Source: Mesotaenium endlicherianum (taxonomy: Eukaryota > Streptophyta > Zygnematophyceae > Zygnematales > Mesotaeniaceae). From it: a stretch of 64,000 bases of DNA. The notes beneath the pieces were generated by a model. That model had not been told where the DNA came from, ran no database searches, and saw nothing but the letters and a program-made list of their open reading frames with translations. Shown here piece after piece: positions 56,778 through 64,000 of the stretch; position 1 is the first letter of the stretch; each line of letters begins with the position of its first letter. The translations under genes were made by a program, and so were the position numbers. Location: the NCBI GenBank assembly GCA_009602735.1, contig WELA01006786.1:151580-215579 (forward strand). The letters are read 5' to 3'.

Positions 56778-58745
56778 TTATCGCGCAGAACCAAGGGTTT
56801 TTGCGTAGCCAGGGTTTAAGCCCTGGCTGTGCGCAGCCGTGTGCGTGCCGTCGCAGCTCTGAACGAAGATGTGACCGCACAGCGCAATTAGAGATGTCGC
56901 CCCCTGACTCGGGATAACAATCGCGGCCGCCAGATTTGCGCTGGCTGGGCCGAATTGCGTGCGCGTGCCAAATGGCAGCACGGGTGCGCAGCTGCTGTAT
57001 GCAGCTGCTGACGTGGCTGCCGTGAGGTGGTCGCGTGGCTGGCTGCTGAGCAGGCCCCGCAATGCAGTGCGCGGCGTGTGCGGGCGTGGGCAGACATGCG
57101 CGGGTGTGCCGTTGCCGTCAGGCAAGGTCTCGCTAGCCGTGCACGTGTCAGATGCGACGGCTGCTGGCGCGGCTGCCAAGGCTTGCGCAGGTGCGGTTGC
57201 TGGGAGGCTGCCAAGAGGCGCCTCCCAATTGCTCCTGGGGTTGCAGGGGTGTGTGGCCGGTCCGACATCAAGGTCGGTGTCGGCTGCCTTGGGCGCCGCT
57301 CGTGACGCCCTCCTCCCGGCACGTGCGTACGCCGAGGCCCCCGTAAAGCGAATTGCGTCGGCGCGAGGGTTTTGTGCGCAGCCAGGGTTTAAGCCCTCGC
57401 TTTGCGCAGCCGTGAGCGTGCCATCGGCACTTCGCTCGGCAATATGGCCGCACAGCACAATCAAGGATGCCTCCCTCTGACTGGGAATGGCAATCGCGGC
57501 CGTTGGATCTGCGCGGGCCGTGCCGGGTTGCGTGCGCGCGCCACGTGGAGGGATGTGTGCGCAGCTGGCGTGCGCAGCTGCTGCTGTGGCTGCCGAGCTG
57601 CGATCTTGTAGCTGGCTGCCCGGCAAGCCTCGCGCCGCCGTGTGCAATGTGAGTGGACGCGTGAGAGTGCGAGTGTGCGCGTGGCTACCGACAAGAGCGG
57701 CTTGGCCTGCCGGACACGCGGCAAGTGTCGGCGCCTGCTGGACCCTGCTGCTTGCAGCAGCCAACCAGGGGAGATCATCCTGGCGTTGCTGCCTGGTGCG
57801 CAGATCTGCGCACGGACTGGCGACGCGTACGGCAAAGGGCGCGCCCGCCGTGTGTGCTGCAGATGTGCCACTTAGCTGGCGAGCGCGCCTTGTCGCGACA
57901 GCTGTCGATGCGCAGACTGCCGGCAGCACTGCTGGCGTCAGCAGGGCGGCACAGACCAGAGGGGCTGTTGGAGCCTGCGGCTGTGCTGGCGTGTGTGCCG
58001 GACCGTCGAGGGGCGCGTTGGGAGCTGCAACGTTTGTGATGCAGGGTGGGAGGGCCGAGTGAGCCAGCAACATGTCGCCTGGCAACCTCACAGGACGAGG
58101 GGAGCGGCTGCTGACCGATATCGGCGCAGTGTGCGCAGGTCTAACAGGTCCGTCTGCGCAGTCGTCTGCGGCGCTGGTCGCCGTAGCTCTGTCGAGGGGC
58201 GAGCGCGTGCGAGGCTGCAGCGCTGCTGTAGCGCCAGGTGACAGCCTCTGGGGCTGCCACGTGTTAGCGTTGTGATTGTGCGCAGGAGCTGCGCAGACGC
58301 CAGCTGCCGGAGCTGGAGCGTCGGACGGCGAAACGCGTGCGGAGCCGGCTCCGCACGCGTCGTAATTGTCAGCGGCGACGAGACCACGGAGTCTGGCGAT
58401 CTCTGCATTGGCCTCAACGAGGGCGTCACTGACGTCGTCAAAACTGTAGTAATCGACATCAGGGGTCAGTGCGGCGTCCATTGTGGCCGTGGCTGCCGTC
58501 ATTGAGGGGCATCCACCGGAGCGAGGATTACGCATGCCCCAAAGTCCTGCTGCGGGCGCAGGGCCGTCACGAGCGCGTCCGTTCTTGACGTCGTGCTTCT
58601 TTTGCAGGCATTTGATCTGCAAGAGGCCGGCCTTGCCACAGTAGGTACAGTCACCGAGCTTGCCATTCTGCGCAATAGTGCAGTTCTGGCAAGAGTGGCC
58701 CGTCTTCCCGCAAGACCAACAATGGTCGCTCGTCGTGGCGGCCAT
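56778..58745 (-). pseudogene. Zinc-knuckle and Ala-rich region of C2 (gag C-terminus or linker)
   Basis: The 655-residue frame begins with zinc-binding motifs (CWSCGKTGHSCQNC, then CTYCGKAGLLQIKC), the RNA-binding knuckles of gag, followed by about 550 residues very rich in Ala, Pro, Thr and Arg with no domain. Part of it is a DNA-level repeat (56795-56990 and 57358-57550). GC content is far higher than in families A and B. The knuckles make it the nucleocapsid part of gag. The long tail could be a disordered linker. Confidence 0.7.
56795..57550. repeat. Internal direct repeat in C2, two copies of about 190 bases
   Basis: The segment with AGCCAGGGTTTAAGCCCT, GCGCAGCCGTG, then GGCAATCGCGGCCG-like sequence and GGGTTGCGTGCGCG occurs near 56795-56990 and again near 57358-57550, about 560 bases apart, with substitutions. 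It lies within the Ala-rich coding part. Confidence 0.7.
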
Positions 58746-58793
58746 GGAAACGCGGCCACGCGGAGCCCCGCGTTGCTGGGTCTACTGGGACAG

Positions 58794-59696
58794 CTAAGAG
58801 CGCTGGAGCTGCTGTTGCTGCGGCTGGGGCTGGCGAGCCGGAGCTGGGCGCATCGTTGTGGATGGCAACACCAAAGACTCCTGGCGTACGCCCGTGGATG
58901 CGAGGCCTACACGGTCGCTAATGTTGCTCCGTGCGACGGCCAAGCTCTGCTTCTTGACTGAGAGGTAAGCGTCCTCCTGCGAGTACTCGGAGCCGATGTG
59001 GTAGATGAGAGGAGCCATGGCTCGCTCCCTCAAACGTGGCTCTACGGTGCGCAAGAAGATCTCCGCTGCCTCCCGATCAGTGACGGTGCCAACGTCTCGG
59101 CGAAGGTGCGTCAAGCGGCGGTACATCATGCGGATCGTCTCGTTCTTGCGGCGGAAGAAGTGGTGCAACTCGTACACCTTCTCTTTGATCGCGGCCTGGA
59201 ACTCCTTCCTGGGGACGTTCCAGAAGGCCTTGACCAGATCAGCGAGGGGGGTCTCCATAGGGGGTTCCCCCACAGGCTCTGTGCGTGCATGGATCTCATC
59301 ACTCTTCTCACGGGAGGTGTCACGGGCCTCGTAGAGGAGATAGCGCATGAGCGTATAGAATACGTCACGCTTAGTGAGCGCGGGCGTCTTAAGCCTCGCG
59401 GTCACGAACTCAGCCTTGAACTCTGAGATTGTGTCGTCCACATCACATGTTCCTGGTTTGCCGCTGAAGCGGAAGAGGGAGGACCTGTCAGCCTTGACCT
59501 CGTGGTCACCTGCCATGGGATACCACGAATCGTGGTGAGCCCACTGGGAAGATGGCTCAGGGACAATCACAGGAAGTACGAGTGCTGGCTGCTCCCCTTC
59601 AGAGGGTTCAGTGACAGTATTGAGATCAGAGTCTGAGTCTTCTTCACTAATCCCTTCGTAGTAAGGGTGGTAAGCACGCCCACTACGGGTAGGCAT
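58794..59696 (-). CDS. gag: Gag capsid part of C2
   Basis: 300 residues from an ATG 57 bases inside block A1. The N-terminus is TRSGRAYHPYYEG followed by an acidic stretch. About residues 75-250 form a capsid-like helical region (DDTISEFKAEFVTARL, KAFWNVPRKEFQAAIKEKVYELHHFFRRKNETIRMMYRRLTHL split by short loops, FLRTVEPRLRERAM), and the end is Gln/Pro-rich. It is followed at once by the zinc-knuckle frame. It would form the particle shell. The motif at the N-terminus recalls fragment D. Confidence 0.75.
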   Translation of the reverse strand: MPTRSGRAYHPYYEGISEEDSDSDLNTVTEPSEGEQPALVLPVIVPEPSSQWAHHDSWYPMAGDHEVKADRSSLFRFSGKPGTCDVDDTISEFKAEFVTARLKTPALTKRDVFYTLMRYLLYEARDTSREKSDEIHARTEPVGEPPMETPLADLVKAFWNVPRKEFQAAIKEKVYELHHFFRRKNETIRMMYRRLTHLRRDVGTVTDREAAEIFLRTVEPRLRERAMAPLIYHIGSEYSQEDAYLSVKKQSLAVARSNISDRVGLASTGVRQESLVLPSTTMRPAPARQPQPQQQQLQRS

Positions 59697-59752
59697 ACGC
59701 TGAAGATTCTAATTGCGTGCAGGCAAAGAGAGATCTTTTTAGAAGTAAGGAG

Positions 59753-60757
59753 TGTGTACTCTCCAGAGTGAGCACTTCAAGACTTTAATCTGGCAGGAAA
59801 ACAACTAATGAAGTCTGGCCCAAAAAATCACTGGAAGCACATCATGATCTTCAAGAGTAGTCCTATGGCAGAGGGTATAAGCCGTGACTTTGCTCACCAC
59901 TTGTGAAGTTCTTCAAGTGATTGGAAGCCAGCAAGGCTTGCTCTTCACAAGATTGAGATTAAGTGGTCGTGAAAACATAAGAGATAAAAGTGTAAGCTTT
60001 ACTGATAATTGCTGTGACTTACAACTAGCATAATGGGACTTCTAAAAAGATATTCCTCTAGAAACATCTTTAGCACTTATACTCTTGGAAACCCGGCGTC
60101 GTATGCGGCGGATCCAAAGCATGTAGTCACTCTAGGAGGCTCTCCTATGTCCACTAATGTGTACAAGGCATGTACTAGCACTCCTATAGGCTAAGCATAA
60201 CTCAAACCAATCAAAGCAAAGCACGTAAAATATGCTAAGTGTCTCTGATTGGTGGAGCTTACCTTGGGTAGTTCTACCTAGATAGCGCCTCAAAAGTGAA
60301 TCTGGAACTTGAGGAAGCTTCCTCTAGGAGTAGGTGATGCAGTCACCAAGTTATAGCCTCAATGATGCACTTATACTACGGAAATGCAAGGCTTATGTAG
60401 TCTAAAGGGCTCGCGGATTTGTGCGCACAAAGCTAGGGGTCCTTGGGGTCACGAATAGTCAACATTGTCACCTTTGGGTGCATTGAGTCACAAGTTGGCC
60501 ATTTGGTGTGATTCCGCTAGGTGCCGAAAGGAGTGCGGACTAGATCGCGTCTATCTCGCTCGATAATTAACCAAATGACGCGAAACCGGTGCCATTCGGT
60601 AGATGCTTCGACGCGCTACACTTCGAGGACTTGGAAATCTAGAAAAGGTCAACATATGGATGCGTAAAGTTACTGCAAAGTCGATCTTCCTAGGTTGATG
60701 GTTCACACACGTAGAGCTTGGTTTTGTACGTCAATCTCAACTCAATATATCATGACA
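59753..60757 (-). repeat. C2 repeat block A1 (Y) at the 5' end
   Basis: 1005 bases, TGTGTACTCTCC to ATCATGACA, match block A2. On the internal side it runs straight into the short leader before gag with no X block. On the outside lies TGTA, the target duplication shared with 47881-47884. Confidence 0.92.
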
Positions 60758-60889
60758 TGTAGCACATTGGACATCTATTGTTCTGCTACTCACACGTTGT
60801 CAAAACCCTCACCTCATGTAGTCAATAAACATTTAGAAATCATTTTTGTGCCTGTAAAAGCAGGTGTTGTGGGATTTAAGTTTAAGTCT

Positions 60890-61740
60890 AGGTGTGTTGT
60901 TCGGTGCTGTTGTTGCTACCGTGCTTTTTTGTTGCTGTTCCCGTGCACCTGTGTTGTTTCTTGCTGCTGTGAAACTGTGCTCCATTATTTAATTGTATTT
61001 GTCAATTTTGTTCATTTGCTGTTACTATGTTGCTGTGCTGTAGTGCTGCTTTCTTGTCCTTGCTTTGGCTGTGACGTGCTGCTACCCTGCTTGCCTGCTG
61101 TAGCGCTGCTTTGCTTGTGTATAAGCTACTATTCCGCTTAAAGGTACACGTGCTGCTTTGCCTTTGCTTTGGCAGTGTGTCGCTATTCAATTGTGCTTCT
61201 GCATTGTGTTGCTCGACTGCTTTGCTAATGCTGTGGTGCTGTTCCACTTGGCTGCTAATGTGTTGCTGCTGTTGTAGCACTTTGCTGGTGCTGTGAGGGC
61301 GTATTGTTGTGCTGCTGTCACATACGGTGCTGCTGTTTATGTGGCTGCTATGGTGCCTGTTATCTGTGCTGCTGTCATGCTCTGCTGCTATTCTGCTGTG
61401 CGCCTGTTCTGCCGTGATGTTATTCTATTTTACTGCTGTGCTGCTATTCTCTGCTGCTACGCTGTTGCTATACTGCTGTACCACTTTGCTGCTACCCTGT
61501 TTTTGCTGCTGCGGGTCTTGCTGTGCTGCTTTGGTTATTATGGGTTGTGCTGCTGCTGCTATGCTTTTGTGGTGTGCTGCTTTGGTTTGCTGGCCTGCTC
61601 CTGCTTAGCTGTTGTACTGCTGTGCTGTTGCCATGCTTTGCACCAGCTCTTCTTTGCTGTGCTGCTGACTCGCTGTTCTTTGTTGTGCTGCTATTGAAGC
61701 TGTGGTGCTCTCTGCTGGGCCGCTTTGGTGCTTCATTAAC
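60890..61740. repeat. Degenerate TGCTGCTGT-type low-complexity tract
   Basis: About 850 bases are built of loosely repeated TGCTG, GCTGTT and TTTGCTG words, with strong strand asymmetry (T and G on the plus strand). It reads as an expanded and decayed trinucleotide-like repeat. Confidence 0.8.
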
Positions 61741-62587
61741 TGTGTACCCACTTTTCATGCAGCAACCCCCACTCCCAAGCAATTAGTGCAATAACAATGC
61801 GACGATTGTCGCTTGAGGTTGCTATGTATGGAGGGGCCTTGGCTCGAGTGCCATCACCAGCTGTCACGCATGTGGTTGTGTACTCCCTGCCAGATCAGCC
61901 TGTATTATTTCACAATATTTTGAGGAGGTACGCCACGACACACTCCGGGCCCTCCCTCTTGCACGTGTTTTTAATTAATTACCATGCATTTCTGTTGCAA
62001 TACTTGTACTGTTGTACATCTCAGTCGCAGGGAAGTATGAGATCCCCATGGCTTGCATCAATTTATACAACATAGCATGAGGTTTGCCCCCCTTCGCATC
62101 AATATTTAATTTCTGTGCTTTGTCCCTTGGGGAAGTTGTGTGGGCAGCCTTGAAGAGAGGGCGCGCAACGTGCTTTTATCCCCATGTGTGCATGTGTTAT
62201 CACACTTGTGGCTGGAGGAATGCTGAAAGGCCCGCAAGGAAGTTATAGTAGCAGAGTATGATCTTACGTGTCACAAGCTTGCAATTTAAAGCTCATGCAA
62301 TTCGTTGCTTGTTAGTACTAAAAGTGCTACTCATGCTTTTTGAAATGCTGTCATTGCACAACTTGTTGCCAAATAAATATGCACAGGTCATGTTGTAAGC
62401 TCATATTAAAAGCTTCAGTAACTACTAAGTGTCCCTTGTGTTCATATCAAATATATTGCAAATGTAACCAAGGAGTGGCATGGCTCTTGCATGACTCCTT
62501 CAAGCTCACATCATGCGCTTTGTGAAATTTGCAATGCTGTGGCACTCGATAACAATAAGTACACTTAAAAGAGCCCACATTTTGAGG

Positions 62588-62867
62588 TGTGTTGCGCAAA
62601 CTTGTCGATATTATGCTGTATGGCCAACAAGCTGTTCTTCACACTCCGAGGCCTCACCCATTCTTTGTGGCCCACATAGGTTATATTCTCTCCATAGCTA
62701 ATCTCAACATTTGATTTTTATATATCATGTGTCGCGTGAAGTTGTCGATATTATGGTATACAGTCAGCAAGCTTCTCATGACCATTGAGGCCTAAACTCT
62801 CATTCATTGTGGTGTTCATAGATAACATTCTCTCCATACCACACCTCAACAATTCACTTACATATGG
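62588..62867. repeat. Tandem pair of 140-base units
   Basis: Units 62588-62727 and 62728-62867 share TTGTCGATATTATG (start-to-start distance 140), AAGCT, GAGGCCT, CATTCWTTGTGG, TTCTCTCCATA and CTCAACA in order. Moderately diverged. Confidence 0.8.
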
Positions 62868-63075
62868 GCCAACTTATTTTATTGTACAAATGTGCGTTGC
62901 AATACGAATTTTCTAACATAATGCATGTATGAGGCCACTATTTCACATATGCATTTTGCTCACAAATATAAGCAAGCAGCTGACCAAATAACATTGCACA
63001 ATAGTAAGGAAGTCTTGCATGACTTGGAATGCTCATATGTAGTGTACAATGTGAAGTTGACAATAAAATTAAAAG

Positions 63076-63123
63076 ATGCTATGCGCACACTATGCTATGC
63101 GCACACTATGCTATGCGCACACT
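63076..63123. repeat. Three perfect 16-base tandem repeats
   Basis: ATGCTATGCGCACACT occurs three times head to tail without change (63076-63091, 63092-63107, 63108-63123). Confidence 0.95.
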
Positions 63124-63189
63124 AATTTCAAAGTTAGGTAGCACTCCAAAAGTACGATGAAGTGAAGTAAAGTAAGCAAATTGAAGTAC

Positions 63190-64000
63190 TGAGGTTTGTA
63201 CACAACTACAGCTGACATGTGTCAACATCCTCATCTGAGACGTATTCTGGCTCCTCCATAGTGGGATAGGACTCACTATTCAATGCATCCTCTTCAGGAT
63301 TCTCAAAAGAACCTTGCTTTGCTTGAATGTAAGCCTCAATGAACCTGCCAAGCACTGGGGCTTTACTTGCGTGCCTCTTGCCTTCCAAAAGCCTGAGGTT
63401 GGAGTGCATCATAACCAACTTTTCAGCACTAACCTGAGTTAGACAATTTTGCTTCTTGTTGTGCACAAAGTCATACTCTGACCAATTACGCTCACAACAG
63501 CTAGCTGACGTGCACAGGCCTAAGACCTTCATGGCAAGCTCTTGCAACTCAGGATTGCTAGTATATACTCATGCCACCATGCAAGACTGTGCAATCATCA
63601 TCAGCATCTGGAGCAGCAAAGCTTCATGACTTAGCCTGATAAGTCCTTAGCTGATCCTATATGACCCTTCTGTCAGCCTTGTGAGGCACCAACCGCTCTA
63701 GAATCAAATTCCATCCAGCCTTAACCTCCTTCACACTGTGCTGGGCATGGTCCTAATACTGAGGGTGCAAAACATAGCCAGCTGCGTGCATAGGTGAGTA
63801 AAAAAAGTCCCACCTATCTTGGACAAGGTCCACAAAGAAGTTCCTCTCCGCAGCGGAAAAGCCAGGAAGCTTCTTGATGAACTTCACGTAGTCAACCAGC
63901 TTACACCACACATGCCCAATGACGGGCTGGACGGCGTCACATAGTTGAAGCAGCTGCACAATTGGCTCCACCAACCTGATGATCTTCTCCACTTGCTTTC
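63190..64000 (-). pseudogene. hAT transposase, C-terminal part (runs off the window)
   Basis: From the window edge the minus strand reads FIKKLPGFSAAERNFFVDLVQDRWDFFYSPMH within the block 63753-63992, then HAAGYVLHPQY, typical of the hAT core just before the insertion domain. Stops and a frame change lie between about 63560 and 63755. The frame 63206-63547 then carries the classic hAT dimerisation block (PELQELAMKVLGLC region, ASCCERNWSEYDFVHNKK, AEKLVMMHSNLRLL) and an acidic end. This is a cut-and-paste DNA transposase. With several in-frame stops it is decayed. The N-terminal BED finger and catalytic start lie beyond 64000. Confidence 0.8.

Larger units (their letters stand above)
47885..60757 (-). 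mobile_element. Ty3/Gypsy-like element with DNA methyltransferase, PHD-finger integrase and split direct repeats, family C, copy C2
   Basis: Element order, right to left: block A1 (59753-60757), gag (58794-59696), zinc-knuckle/Ala-rich region (56778-58745), protease region (54142-56418), C5 DNA methyltransferase (about 52.48-54.04 kb), reverse transcriptase/RNase H (about 50.6-52.3 kb), integrase with PHD finger (about 49.18-50.65 kb), purine tract (49168-49176), B1 (49034-49167), A2 (48027-49031), B2 (47885-48026). Outer ends TGTCGTG and CATGACA are inverted repeats, flanked by TGTA on both sides (47881-47884, 60758-60761). At 12.9 kb it is long for Gypsy. Blocks A1 and A2 look roughly 95 per cent alike by eye, so age is moderate. 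Coding parts are broken, about half a dozen times or more. Confidence 0.88.
60762..63189. other. Non-coding and low-complexity stretch right of C2
   Basis: No supported gene. It holds a long T/G-rich GCTGTTGCT-like low-complexity tract (about 60890-61740), a 140-base tandem pair (62588-62867) and a 16-base triple repeat (63076-63123). The Cys/Leu-rich frames in the first part are composition artefacts. Confidence 0.6.

Noticed and set aside
54142-58745. Many long plus-strand frames opposite the C2 coding region
   Set aside because: They are shadows of GC-rich coding sequence on the minus strand with no domains of their own.
47885-60757. Calling family C a true DIRS/PAT element because of its split direct repeats
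   Set aside because: No tyrosine recombinase is visible, while an HHCC/DDE integrase is present in both copies; only the repeat layout is PAT-like.
60890-61740. Cys/Leu-rich membrane proteins
   Set aside because: The frames are by-products of the TGCTG-type low-complexity tract and are open on both strands.
63076-63123. A CRISPR-like or regulatory array
   Set aside because: Three perfect 16-base units head to tail without spacers are a plain minisatellite.

Overview
This is a window of a repeat-rich eukaryotic genome, about nine-tenths transposable-element sequence. Plant-type Ty3/Gypsy chromoviruses (integrase plus chromodomain, initiator-Met tRNA primer site), hAT and Harbinger remnants, and a Gypsy element that has captured a cytosine-5 DNA methyltransferase (reported before, as far as I recall, from charophyte algae and dinoflagellates) suggest a streptophyte, plausibly a charophyte alga with a large genome. 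The species is inference. I see no rRNA gene, true tRNA gene or CRISPR array.

Layout. 1-66 is a (GA)n tract. 549-1085 (-) looks like the first exon of a host gene for a secreted protein, the only convincing host gene. 1.1-4.4 kb is non-coding with decayed repeat pieces. A hAT-like gene starts near 4.4 kb, is interrupted by element B (4723-21646, target duplication GAGGA) and resumes at 21652-22179. Element B's 3' LTR is itself invaded by a fragment of a third family (D, 5162-6661) and by a family A element (A2, 6662-15604). A Harbinger-like remnant (22957-23498) is cut by an old family A copy (A3). C1 (26230-31692) carries a solo B LTR (26322-27236, duplication CATGT) and is cut by A4 (31693 to about 43600), which contains the whole-looking A1 (32548-41341, duplication CCAGC). 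A diverged A relative (A5) occupies about 44.4-47.1 kb. C2 spans 47885-60757 (duplication TGTA). The right end is low-complexity and tandem-repeat DNA, then a decayed hAT transposase (63190-64000, -) running off the window.

How the parts work. Family A has gag, pol (protease, reverse transcriptase, RNase H, integrase, chromodomain) and a third large ORF of unknown function (ORF3) between pol and the 3' LTR, recognisable in four copies including a diverged subfamily. Family B is a shorter chromovirus. Family C is the most unusual: gag, an Ala-rich zinc-knuckle region, protease, a C5 DNA methyltransferase, reverse transcriptase/RNase H, and a DDE integrase ending in a PHD finger. Its ends are not ordinary LTRs: the layout is A1-internal-B1-A2-B2, the split direct repeat otherwise known from tyrosine-recombinase PAT-type elements, yet it encodes a DDE integrase. 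The B1-A2-B2 end recurs in two independent insertions. I regard this, with the methyltransferase and PHD finger, as the best candidate for an undescribed system here. All LTR-type elements are treated as fossils.
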